Shown here: positions 22,868 to 33,240 of the stretch, piece by piece | Layout of the letters: every line of letters starts with the position of its first letter | Position numbering within the stretch: position 1 is the stretch's first letter | Source of the DNA: Gnetum montanum | Taxonomy: Eukaryota > Streptophyta > Gnetopsida > Gnetales > Gnetaceae | Reading direction: 5' to 3' | Length of the DNA: 64,000 nucleotides | Assembly (NCBI GenBank): GCA_015680685.1 | Contig: MNCI01008572.1 | Span: 238,591 to 302,590 of the forward strand | Program-made: the position numbers and the translations under genes | Notes under the pieces: model-generated | Told to the model about the DNA's origin: nothing | Databases searched by the model: none | The model's input: the letters and a program-made list of their open reading frames with translations, nothing else

Positions 22868-25330
22868 TGTTTAGTGGGGAGTGGTACATAGAAGAGACTT
22901 ATCTCTTCTAGAATAGTAGAAAGCCAAGGTTTGTTGTAAAAATTAGGACATTCAAGTGTCCTACTCAGTAGAGGCCATCGCACAAGCATTGGGTTGCCAT
23001 ACATTGGAACATAGTTGGTAGAGATATTAGCAAAAGGCGATTGTAAGGCAAAGAGAGAGTGGACCTAGTGATGCTATGGGGTGGACTGTAAGGAGAATGG
23101 TGTGCTCACAATGGTGGAGTGGATTTATTCTAAGATTGCAGCCTATCGCCTCAATCCAACAATGAAGCCAAGCAAGGTGACTACTTTCTCTGGTTGAGCA
23201 TGTGCCACTCTAGGTGGGAAATTTTCTATTAACCTTCCATAGTTGGTTCATTTGGAGATTCAGAAGCATTTCAAGGAGAATGAATGTGGAAGGAAGACCT
23301 TACCCTTTTTGTGCCTTATCAAAAAAATTTGCAAAATGGAAAACATCATTTGCTATTCTAATGATACTCTTAGGCATGCTTCCTTAGCCTCATGGGAAAA
23401 AATCATGAAAGATAAAATGCTAACAACCATTTAAGAAGATGAGTTGCCACCACTACCACCCACTCAAGAAACCACACTAGAGGCCTATGGAACCCTTGAA
23501 TGTCTACAAAGAAATTTGAGAGCACCTCTTGAAAAGATAAGAGTAGAAAGTAGGAATGAGTGGGATAGATCCATTTGTTTATCAGCTAGCAATGAGTCAC
23601 CTTAATGAGATGGCTTGAATAGTTAGCTAGATGGAGAGGGGTGGTTAATTTTCTCTATTTAAAGAATTTATCTACCTTAAAGGTTGGATCCCAATTCTTG
23701 GGAGGTGATAATGTCATTAGCAACACATCATCTATGCCCATAAATATCTAGGAATGTTGCCACTTTCTTGGTAAGGTTGGAGGAAGGTGAAGAGGTAATT
23801 GTCTTGGTGATGTAGCACCAAGGGTAGGAGACAGTGGTATAAGTATTAGCTGATCATGTAGTTTAAGTACTAAATGCACCCAAAAAATTTATACTAGATG
23901 TATCTACACTTCAAGATGTGTAGACATTTGTAGGTAGGTTAGCGAGAAATTGAACATAGTCCAGCATGAACAATTGCTATAATGATTGGTAGGAATCAGG
24001 CAATCGACTCTGGATATTTTTGATCTTTTGGAGAACATCACTACAACCCAATCAAATCTACTGAATGCAAGGGGTAGATGCATCATTTTGAAGGGGCAAT
24101 TAGAAATGGCCGAAGAGAAAAATCAATGCTTGGTTGTGGAGGTTGCTAAACTTCCTACTTGACTTGCAAAATAAGCAATCCTTAGCCCAAAAACAACAAG
24201 AGATGAAGCTATCAAAAAACTTCAAGAATGATTTCAAAAGGTTGAGGAGGAAGTAGTAATGGCCATCTTCGAATAGTCCATGGTAGAAGCTGAAACATAC
24301 TTAATCAAAAAGGACTTGAATTAGACGTGCTAAGAAAATGAAGCATTAACTGCACAAAATCATTACCTATGAAATGTTGATGCTCAAAGAGATTAAATGC
24401 AAGAATTCATTCATCAAGAGTAGGAGTAGCTTGCTAGAGTCAATACTAAACTGGGAAAATTGATCATGAAGAACTGTAATCTATCAATGGAGAAGGTATG
24501 CACCTTGTGATAAAAGTATACCATCAAAATCACCACCTAGAAGAATGAAGCTCTCAAGTTTGAGAAAGTGAAAAATAACTATAGGGACCAAGTTGGCTTG
24601 CAAAAGGAAATTAATGAAAAATAAATTCAAATGGAAAAGGCTAAAGTGAATGAATCCCTCTAGCAAATCTAGGAAGGAAGAGAGCTGTGGTAGCCCATCC
24701 TTGATGGGATTGATGCCTACAAAAAAGTGAAGATAAGGTTAAAGGAGTTGTAGATCAAAGAGATGATAGAGTACATGGAGTTGGCTAATATCCATTATGA
24801 AAACTTGGCAATGTTGATAGCTAGATGATCATGATCAAAATTGGAGAAATAGGTGGCTAGCTTGTATATGCTATACAAGGCCAAGTTCAAACATCACAAG
24901 GACATCAAGAAAAAGCTTGAGACTGCTAATGCTGAACTTGAAGTTCTCAAGGGGTAATTTACAGATCAATGATCCATCACTGAGGACCTAACCAGATGGA
25001 TGAATGACTACTAGGAGCTAAAGAACATAGTGTGAGCATTTGACATTGAATACAAATAGTTCATTGCTTGGTTCATTAATGTCAAGGAGTTGTTTCAAGA
25101 AATCTTGTGTCCTTGGGATATGCCTATTCCAACCCACATTAGGGAAGTTGCACGGATGATGCATGATCCTAGGAGTAAGGAGAAGTAAATGAAAGAACTA
25201 CTAGATGCTTTTCACATCCCACCTAAAGTTGTAGCAATAGCAAGACAATCACAGCCACCTCAACCACCACTAATGTGTGAAGCTGGTGAAGGTCCCTCAA
25301 AGCCTTAGGAATCGCCACCGCTTGGGATTT
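22868..25330 (+). pseudogene. Extra ORF of element A (plant retrotransposon extra-ORF domain and coiled coil)
   Basis: Plus-strand coding sequence, continuous apart from stops and indels. The first part (about 23090-23434) resembles the protein domain found in the extra ORFs of plant gypsy elements, including the IAAYRLNPTMKPSK block and KTLPFLCLIKKICK; 23243-23434 is open for 63 codons. A linker with Pro and Glu follows. Then (about 24100-24960) comes a long Lys/Glu/Leu-rich segment typical of a coiled coil, and a Pro-rich tail near 25200-25320. No obvious GT-AG introns interrupt it, unlike the antisense gene in F. Its N-terminus is separated from the promoter at 14774 by element C. Function is unknown; I infer a nuclear or regulatory protein rather than an envelope, as no membrane segment is apparent. 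Confidence 0.6.
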
Positions 25331-25584
25331 TTTGATCTTCTCCAACAAGCTTCACATCATCAAGGAATGTGTTGTCCAATTTATAAGAGTTGTGTCATGG
25401 TGTTCAACTTTATGTCCTGAACACCATCATTTTTTGTAATGTGTTGATTCGTACACCTAGGCACTCCATTTTTTGTCAAGTCAATCAAGTTTGTTTTGTT
25501 GAAAGAAAAGTTAATTAATAATCCCATACCTTCTCAATTTTATGAAAGAACTCAAGGACAAGTTTTCATTTAGTTGTGGGCGTA
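25331..25584 (+). other. 3' untranslated region and polypurine tract of element A
   Basis: AT-rich sequence without coding signal. It ends in caaggacaagttttcattta followed by gttgtgggcgta immediately before the 3' LTR at 25585. The reverse complement of 27587-27615 beside LTR B' matches it closely. This is the plus-strand primer region; the block near 25515 (ataatcccatacct) is also shared with B'. Confidence 0.8.
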
Positions 25585-26559
25585 TGATGAGTCATCGTTG
25601 GTTGGCTGTGTCGATGAGGCCTCATCGACGTAGTTGACCCCATCGATGAGGCCTTGTCGATAAGGCCTCATCAAAACATCTCATCCTACGTCGATGAGGC
25701 CTTGTTGATGCATTTCATCCTACGTCAATGAGGCCTTGTTGATGCAGTGTCTGTCCATTACCTATAAATATGTGCCTACCAGCTACATTTATGGAAATCC
25801 AAATTTCAGTAGTAGCGAAGTTGTTGCATTTTTTCCATTCAAAAGTTAGAATTTTTTCCCTAAGTGCCCACAGTAGGAGTCATTGAGTGTACAAATATTT
25901 ATTTGAGAATTTTTGTACTTGAGAAAAATAGTGTGTGTAGCAATAAAGTGAGCTTTCTGATAAACCTTGCAGCACTTTGGATAGATTAGCTATTTTATAT
26001 ATGCATTTAATGTTTTCAATTATTTATTAAATGATTTGAATTAATTATAAAATATTTTTCAATTATTACATTAATGAGAAAATTAAGCAAGATAGAATAC
26101 ACACATAAGTACAACCGCTTTGAGCATAACACATATTCATTTGGTAATCCCAGCAGCATTGTCGCTTGGTACACCAAGTAGTGCAGCGTTTGGTCACCTA
26201 GCAATGGATACATGGGTTTAGGACATGTATGGAAAATGGGAATGAATACTTATGTTAGGATTAGTTAAATTATTAGTTAATTAGTAATTTAGATTAGTGA
26301 ATTATACTTCTTTTATCTACATTTCTAGCATCAAAATATAAAATATAAAATTATAAAAATTAGATGTCTCAATTTCACTTAACCATAACAAAATACATCA
26401 CAACTGTAATTGGGAGGACAATGATTGACCTTAAGGCTAGATTCACTTTCTAAAGGGCTAGTGCATTGGAAATGATGAATTCTATGAAATTTGGCTAGAT
26501 TGCGCATGAATGCTTTGTCATTCGTATGATTGGGCATAGGGCTATCTCACCACTCATCA
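25585..26559 (+). repeat. 3' LTR of element A (975 bp) with perfect palindromes in U3
   Basis: It pairs with 6017-6944. U3 holds about five units, the first being a perfect 18 bp palindrome, TCGATGAGGCCTCATCGA (25611-25628). They are followed by gatgcagtgt and CCTATAAATA (25761-25770). It ends CTCATCA at 26559 and is followed by ccata, the right target duplication. Confidence 0.92.
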
Positions 26560-26715
26560 CCATATCCTTGTAGATCTAACAAAAAATGGGAGTAAGAGAA
26601 ACTTTAATTAGCACTGAATAAACTTCTATAGGTCCCACTAGGAATACATGTACCCATGCCTAAAGGTTTTGAACTTCTTAGAAACTTCAAGAAAAACTTG
26701 GATAGCACCATCAAA
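26560..26715 (+). other. Remainder of the element B spacer
   Basis: It continues the sequence interrupted at 6016. Together 5727-6016 and 26565-26700 match the uninterrupted stretch 27786-28220. No gene is present. It is cut at 26716 by the inverted LTR of B'. Confidence 0.75.
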
Positions 26716-27586
26716 TGATGAGCGGTGAGGTACTCCTATGCTCAACCATACAAATCACAAGCGTTCATGCATGATATGTTCAAATTCCATGGATGAGACT
26801 AGTTGTGGCATCTAGATAATTATGCTTTGATTGTAGTTCACTATCTTCCCACTTGGACTAGTGGTATCTTTATCACATATGGTTTAGTCCAAATTGGGGC
26901 ATATGATGCGGTCTAATTTCTACGCTACTCCTTATGACAGAAAGAGATAAATTGATTAACTAATGAATAATGGAAATATAGTATAAATTAGCCTAAGATG
27001 ATGGTATCCACTCTTAATTATCCATACATGTCTTGGATTTTGTGGGGCTACTTCTAGGTTTACCAAGTGTACATCACTAGTTGTGCCAAATGATACAACT
27101 TTGGGTGACTAAGTATTTACACTTAAACACTTGTGATTAAGGCATACACATTCTCCTTAACAATAGGAATAGTAAATAACAATAAATAGAAATTTTTAAC
27201 TAAATAAATTATTAAGTAATTAAATTAATAATATTAATCTAAGTGGATGTTGCAATGATGGAAGAAATCTCAATCTTTATTAATAGTCATGTAATGTGTC
27301 CAAGTACATCACACTTGAACAAAGGTGTCGTACAATTACAAACATTACACTATGGCATGCACTAGGAATAATAGACTTAAAAGAAAAGAAATTGAGAACT
27401 AACTATTTCTAGGATATGCTAAAAACTATCTCATCCAAAAGCCCAAGTGTAGTATTTATGGGCGAGGTCTAGGTGAGGCGATGTTGAGTATCCAACGTTC
27501 CTTATTAGCCCCAATGTCAGGTACATGGTGTTGGGACTCTAATGTCACATATATGATGTTGGGGCCCATCAAATCACATCTCATCA
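26716..27586 (-). repeat. 3' LTR of element B' (871 bp)
   Basis: The minus strand begins TGATGAGATGTG at 27586 and ends CTCATCA at 26716. It matches the LTRs at 2134-3005 and 30678-31548. U3 has ACCATGTACCTGACATTGGG and related words. Confidence 0.9.
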
Positions 27587-27783
27587 TATCCCCACAAATA
27601 AATGAAAACTTGTCCTCGAGTCAAAAAAAATGAGGAACAAGTCCTTTAGAAAATATTGGGCAGGTATGGGATTATTGACTATCTCCAATAATTGACAAAA
27701 TAGTTGACTCTTCGCATTTTGTAGTGGTGCAGTATAAAAATGGGACACATTGTTACAAAAAAAGATTGGAAGACTCATGTAGT
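27587..27783 (-). other. Polypurine tract and 3' end of element B'
   Basis: On the minus strand, ggacaagttttcatttattt and gtgggga precede the LTR, matching the primer tract of element A at 25556-25584. The block ataatcccatacctgccc also matches A upstream of its tract. This homology stops near 27783, where plus-oriented sequence starts. Confidence 0.75.
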
Positions 27784-27785
27784 CC

Positions 27786-28980
27786 CTGGAGGTGGGGTTT
27801 TTCCTCTATGTTGTCAAATCATAAGGGACTGATTATTCAGAAATTAACACTACAACATCCATTCACCCATTTCATTAATAAGAGGTTCTTACTCTAGTCA
27901 TAATGGTAATTTTTTTCATCATCCAAACTCTAAATAACTTCATAATCATTGTGTCTAGATGGAAGAGTGCAGAACCAAGATGGAATGTAAAGGGTGTGCC
28001 ATGAAGGAGATTTGTGGATTCTCTTTGGCTACTTCTATATATTCTATCATGTTGATGAGGTTGTAACCATATCCTTGTAGATCTAATGAAAAATGGGAGT
28101 AAGAGCAACTTTAACTAACACTAAATAAACTTTTGTGGGTCCCACTAGAAAGATATTTACCCATGCCTAAAGGTTGGTGACTTCTCAAAAAATTTGAAAA
28201 AATATCACAAAAATAAGAAGAATAAAACAAGTGTGCCATAATAACGCTTCTCCCTTGGACAAAACACCAAGTGATGTTACTCGTTGCAACATTAATAGTC
28301 TTATGGTTGTTTGTCAATGGGATGAAACAATGTAGTTTCACTGAATGTGGTATGGACTTGGTTTGAATCTTTGAAAGAAGGACATATGGCTATCTAACCA
28401 TTAGTAACACACAACGTTTCATTATGACCATGGTACAACACCTCATGTCCTGATTTCTACAATCCCTTCTTTGATCCATCCCATCTTCTTGTTTGAATGT
28501 TCATAACTTGTGGTTTTGTGTGACATAGAGTACTTATCTCAATTCAATGGTTTTTACATGTGTGTTTTGTTTCACAAGTATGCATTACATTCAACTCCTC
28601 TAGTGCCTATGGACATTTTAGGCATGGTTACATAAGGATATCATAGGCTAGAGCCTACTTTGGGGAGGATCCACTTATGTGCCTTTTGTGGCTTATACTT
28701 TTCTAACATGACCACATCATTTTTTACCTTTCATACACTCCAATTGTTGTATTTTACTATTTACCTTATCATGAACATACTCTATCCCACAATCAAGCTC
28801 TCAACACCTTTTTCCTTGCTTATTCGTGTACTTTTACCATTGAAGACTTTATCCTATCCTACCTTTGATACCTTCAATTAATTTTTCCACTTATCCAAAC
28901 TACAAAATTTAACTTTTAGTCTTTCAGTCAAACCCATAACTTTAGTTTGCATAACCTTTGACGCCAGAAAAATAAAAAAT
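27786..28980 (+). other. Spacer cargo of element B', including an empty relative of the A insertion site
   Basis: It matches the spacer of element B on either side of element A and, more loosely, the post-pol spacer of A (13490-14750). At 28067-28071 it reads ccata without interruption, the pre-insertion state of the element A target. No sustained reading frame is present. Confidence 0.7.
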
Positions 28981-28987
28981 TTTTGGA

Positions 28988-29080
28988 CTTCAACGTTGTG
29001 TACCCAATGTCAAGTCTAACTTAACATCACGTACTGTATGTTGTGTACCTGACGTTGAGTCTAAAAAAAAGTATAAATAG
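28988..29080 (+). promoter_or_regulatory. Internal promoter in B', built from LTR B motifs
   Basis: AACGTTGTGTACC with an ATGTC word, then a second GTTGTGTACCTGACGTTGAG, precede GTATAAATAG (29071-29080). The LTR at 30678-31548, read on the minus strand, has AACGTTGTGTACCAGATGTC in U3. The core and spacing to TATA parallel the LTR. It lies just before the assembly gap and the extra ORF. Confidence 0.65.
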
Positions 29081-29218
29081 TTGAATTTTGTGCAACATGA
29101 ACTTCATTTCTCTCATTTGTTGCTAGGGGAGTTGTAATTTTTTCTTGTGGCTCAAAGCTTTATGCCTCCATCTTCCACTTGTGATATCTAGCTCTTTAAT
29201 GCTTTGATTTTCATACTG

Positions 29219-29349
29219 NNNNNNNNNNNNNNNNNNNNNNNNNNNNNNNNNNNNNNNNNNNNNNNNNNNNNNNNNNNNNNNNNNNNNNNNNNNNNNNNNN
29301 NNNNNNNNNNNNNNNNNNNNNNNNNNNNNNNNNNNNNNNNNNNNNNNNN
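29219..29349. other. Assembly gap (131 N)
   Basis: A run of N lies between the internal promoter and the extra ORF of B'. The first exon or 5' untranslated region of that gene may be hidden in it. Confidence 0.99.
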
Positions 29350-29475
29350 TTTCTTAATCCTGTAATCATATGCTCAAGAAGCTTAATGAACTGATGTTAT
29401 GAGTAAGGTATGAATTGATAGATGATAATAAACATTACCTTGGTAACACTTGGTTTTCATTTGATTACATTGTAG

Positions 29476-30650
29476 ATGGTCCCAAAAAGAGGTGCTCAAG
29501 GTGAACCCTTGCAAAGAGCTACTAAGCACCCATGTGGTGGTCATGGATAGCAAGGAGAAAAAGCAGAACATGTTGAACAGGAGGCCCAATCTTTTAGTAT
29601 TTATCAAGAGGCCCCTACTACCGAGCAATCAACCTAAGGTGAGGTGGTAGAAGTATGAACTCCCAAACACAGATAATGTCTCACATTGCCTCTTGACTAC
29701 CTTGCTGCCATCCTGAAAAAGTCCACATTGGCCTCGATCATTATGGAAATGAACTTCGATCTGTTCATGGAATTTGCTTCTAAAGTGGTGTGAACACAAC
29801 TCAAAGCATCCCCATCATGGTTAATCCTATCTAACAATGGTGAATGGTACATGAAGAAAGTCTATCAATTTTGGCACAATAAGCACAAAGGTACCATTGT
29901 GAATATTTGTGGGTTAAATGTCTCTTAGATAGCTAAAGATATAGCTATAGCTCTCAGCTTGCATACTCTATCAAAGGTTGTTTGTTGCAGATAGGTCAAG
30001 TGATGACCACTTTGTTTGACATTTTCAACAATGTCACTATGACATAATTGGATCTCAAAAATATAAAAGAAAAGTTGGTTATGGATGAGGTTAGGGTAGA
30101 GCATGCAAAAGTTGAGGTGCAAAGATTGCATGAAGAGCTAGCTACCCTGCATGTAGAATGACAAGATCTTGCCCATTTCATCATACCAGACCAACTAGAG
30201 TAGTTTTGGATAGAGGAGCTTACCAAGCTAGAAAAGGATAGAGTAGTCATAAATCAAGCAAAGGAGATGGTAGTCTAGAATGCCTCTGCTATATATGTAC
30301 AAACTCAAATGCATAATAAGGCATTGATTGTTGTTCAAGAAGAAAATAAGCAGCTCACTAAAGAGAATGCCTAGTTGACCACAGTGGAAAAGCAAAAGAA
30401 CATCTTGGAAGAGAGTGTCCACCAGTTGAGGGAACAATTGGTAAGGATCAACTAGGATATGAGTCAATTGGCCGAGAAAATAAAACCCTCTTTATGGAGG
30501 AGGTATATGTTGTTCATCAAAAGATAGCAATTGAGATTATCATGTGGTAGAATGAGGCCAAGAAACATGAGAAGTTAAAAGAACACTTCTAAGACTAGGT
30601 TGGAATCTATAAGGAAATTAATGAGAAGGAAATCAAGATGGCCAAGGCCC
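29476..30650 (+). pseudogene. Extra ORF cargo of element B' (truncated)
   Basis: The ATG at 29476 directly follows a typical 3' splice site (attacattgtag), and a gtaaggtatg stands at 29403, so a 5' leader intron is likely. The product starts MVPKRG, is rich in Gln and Glu, and continues with a domain resembling that of other plant retrotransposon extra ORFs (LSNNGEWYMKKVYQFW, VNICGLNVS). After about 29990 the frame changes and a long Glu/Lys/Leu/Gln-rich coiled-coil segment follows to about 30480. The similarity to the coiled-coil part of A (24500-24670) continues to about 30630, then the primer site of the minus-strand LTR cuts it off. Stops are mostly TAG in place of CAG. Function is unknown. 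Confidence 0.6.
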
Positions 30651-30658
30651 ACATCAAC

Positions 30659-30676
30659 TCCCTAACAAAAGTGCCA
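30659..30676 (-). promoter_or_regulatory. tRNA-Asp primer binding site of element B'
   Basis: The plus strand reads TCCCTAACAAAAGTGCCA, one base before the LTR at 30678. It matches the reverse complement of the site in A at 16 of 18 positions. It shows that 30678-31548 is the 5' LTR of a minus-strand element. Confidence 0.8.
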
Positions 30677-30677
30677 A

Positions 30678-31548
30678 TGATGAGTGACAAGGTACCCCTA
30701 TGATCAACCATATGAATCACAAGCATTCATGCATGATCTAGTCAAATTTCATGGATGGGACTAGTTGTGGCATCTAGATCGTTATGCTTTAATCCTAGGT
30801 CACTATCTTCCCACTTGGACTAGTGGTATCTTTATCACATATGGTTTAGTCCAAAGTCGGGCATATGATGTGGTCTAATTTCTATGTTACACCTGATGAT
30901 AGAAAGAGATAAATTAATTAACTAATAAATAATGGAAACAAAGTCTAAATTAGCCTAAGGTGATGGTATCTACTGTTAACCATCCATACACATCTTGGAC
31001 TTTGTGGGGCTACTTCTTGGTTTACCAAGTGTATGTCACTGGTTATGCCAAATGATACACCTCTAGGAAACCAAGTATTTACACTTAAATGCTCATGATT
31101 AAGGCATAGACATTTCATTTAACAATAGGAATAGTAAATAATAAAAAATGAAAATGTTTAACTAAAGAAAAAATTAAATAATTAAATTAATAATATTAAT
31201 TTAAGTGGATGCTGTAATGATGGAAGAAATCTCAATATTTATTACCAATCATGTAATGTGTCCAAGTACATCACACTTGAACAAAGGTGGCATACAGTTA
31301 CAAACATCACACTACAGGCATGCACTGGGAATAACAAAATTTAAACAAAAGAAAAAAAGAACTAACTATTTTTAAGATATGCTAAAAATTATCTCATCCA
31401 AAAGCCTAAGTGCAATATGTATAGGTGAGGTCCAAATAAGACAATGTTGGGTATCTAATGCGCTTACTAGCCTCGACATCTGGTACACAACGTTAGGACT
31501 TTGGTGTCACATATTCGATGTCAGGGCCCATCAAATTACATCTCATCA
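30678..31548 (-). repeat. 5' LTR of element B' (871 bp)
   Basis: The minus strand runs TGATGAGATGTA (31548) to CTCATCA (30678), with the same structure as 26716-27586. Its U3 contains AACGTTGTGTACCAGATGTC, the closest match to the internal promoter at 28988. It abuts LTR E at 31549. Confidence 0.9.
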
Positions 31549-32265
31549 ATGGTGGAATCTTTTTAAGGTGTTTAGAATTGGTTTATATAGGTTATACAAC
31601 TATTGAATTATGGTTACAAATTTTTGTCATGATTTTTGATAGATTGATGTCACGTGTAGGGTGGCAGGTGTTTGATTCTAGCATAGGTACTATTTGTGGT
31701 AATTTTTAAAAACCCAAGGTACCAAAACCATGCTAGTTATCAAAAATAGTAAACAAACCTTTCATCCACATTGGCTTCTCCCACCCATGCTAACCTTCCA
31801 ATAGCAACATTGGAGTTGTAGGAGCAACATTGAGAATCATTGAAAATGGCTATTCCAACCACTTCAATTCTAGCCTTGATGTGGCCACATTGGCCTTGTG
31901 ATGACTATGTTGGCCATAATTGGGAAAATGATAGTCAAACCCTCTAATGCTGGGCATAGGTGCTTCCTATGTAGTAAAGGTCATACCCCCTAAAAAACGC
32001 ATGAAAATGCTAATTTTCATAGTTCAAAAGGTATCTTTTTGCCTCCTAAAGATCAAATTAGACATGGTAGGAATTTTTCCACTTGGAAAGTGAGGTTATA
32101 ACAACTTATAAAGCATTTTTGAGCTAAAAAAGTTAAATTATGTGCAATTGCATCTCATGGATTACAATCTTCAAATTCTACAATGAAATTCTAGCCTCGA
32201 GTTTCATGGGGTGAAGGTTACAAGGCTAACAAGGCTCTAACATGAATTTTTTTAGTGGTGTTTCA
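31549..32265 (-). repeat. U3 part of the 3' LTR of element E
   Basis: The minus strand begins TGAAACACCACT at 32265, like LTR F at 47631 (TGAAACACCATC). A TATA-like CTATATAAAC lies at about 31580-31590. U3 includes GGTTAGCATGGGTGGG (31780-31795) and a nearby GCCAATGTGGATG, words shared with the internal array at 36661-38180. The rest of the LTR appears at 1469-2133. Confidence 0.7.
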
Positions 32266-33240
32266 TTGGTCCCTCTTTGTTGGTGTTTGGAGGATTGAAT
32301 TGAGAGGCATCAATAAAGAACATAAAATAGCATTATAGGTCCATCAAAACCATTCCCTCTCCATGCTTGTAGTGTCAAACCATGCTAATTAGTACTTGTG
32401 ATGATGAGATAAATGAGATGATATAGGCTAAAGGTCATGTTAGGTCATGTAGAAATGGTCATGGGGTTAGCAATGATTTCCAAATGTTGACATCATGGTT
32501 ATTGTTATGACACTAATATGTTGCATGATCAGTGAGGTCTATGTGCTTCATGTCGTTGAGATAAGGTTCACTTGGTAATGTTCTTGAAGGACCAATATCT
32601 CTCTTAAAGATTTGTTAGGGCATTAGACTCCTTCATTTGCATGTTTGTAGTTTTTTATTTATCTTTTGGTCATTGACCTTCTGATTCCTTGGAAATTTTT
32701 ATCCTCATTTTTTTCTTAGGGTAAAACCCTCATTGGGTTTCATTACTAGGGTCAAGATTAATTTCATTTTCTTGTTGAATGATATGTGTTACATTCAATG
32801 GGCTTAATAGCAAAGCATGAAAAAGGAAATGTCACATGATCATAACACATGAATGTTAAACATTGGTCATCACTATTATTTAAGGTGAGGAAGATTATAA
32901 TTAGGCTATGGGGTTGGGCTTAAGGAGGTATAATGTCAATGATGTTAAACAAGTGATCTTGGAATGGTAGGATAAGCTAAATGAATCTTACACATTAAGG
33001 TCATGTAGAAACTTGCTACTATGATGAGTTGCACCTTTGTGATGACTTCAAGCTTCATCTTGCAAGCACAACTCCAAGAGAAATAGAAAACAAGATAAAG
33101 AAAATATGTTTTTATAATACAATGCATACGACCATATAAGATGATTAGCAAATCAAGTCACCATAGGTCCCCATTATTACAAAGTTTATAGTTCATTTAT
33201 TGTGCTAAATAGAGAATGATAGAGAAATGTCATGTAGGCT
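32266..33240 (-). other. Polypurine tract and 3' region of element E
   Basis: On the minus strand a purine-rich caacaaagagggaccaa precedes the LTR, matching caacaaagaagggccat of element F. The remaining sequence is AT-rich with no conserved frame. It separates integrase from the LTR. Confidence 0.65.

Larger units (their letters stand above)
6012..26564 (+). mobile_element. Element A, Athila-like LTR retrotransposon with nested element C
   Basis: LTRs at 6017-6944 and 25585-26559 have the same orientation and are flanked by gcata (6012-6016) and ccata (26560-26564), a 5 bp target duplication with one change. Between them on the plus strand lie a tRNA-Asp primer site, gag, protease, reverse transcriptase with RNase H, integrase, a long spacer, an internal promoter, an extra ORF and a polypurine tract. 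Without the nested element C (about 7.9 kb) A is about 12.6 kb. An unoccupied relative of the target lies at 28067-28071, confirming both boundaries. Confidence 0.9.
26716..31548 (-). mobile_element. Element B': inverted LTR pair around plus-strand cargo
   Basis: Two 871 bp LTRs in minus orientation (26716-27586 and 30678-31548) have a primer site next to the upper one (30659-30676) and a polypurine tract next to the lower one (27587-27615). The LTR pair therefore defines a minus-strand element. The cargo between, 27786-30650, is in plus orientation: spacer, internal promoter and extra ORF, without gag or pol. Flanks tcaaa (26711-26715) and atggt (31549-31553) do not form a target duplication, so the block has been rearranged. 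Confidence 0.7.

Noticed and set aside
22868-25330. Retroviral-type envelope gene downstream of pol in element A
   Set aside because: The position fits the env-like ORF of Athila, but I see no signal peptide, no membrane segment and mainly coiled-coil sequence; described as an extra ORF instead.
26711-31553. Simple target duplication around B'
   Set aside because: Flanks tcaaa and atggt differ, so B' cannot be called a simple insertion.
32286-33240. Host gene or RNA gene in the quiet 3' region of E
   Set aside because: No conserved frame, tRNA-like fold or promoter words could be supported by eye.
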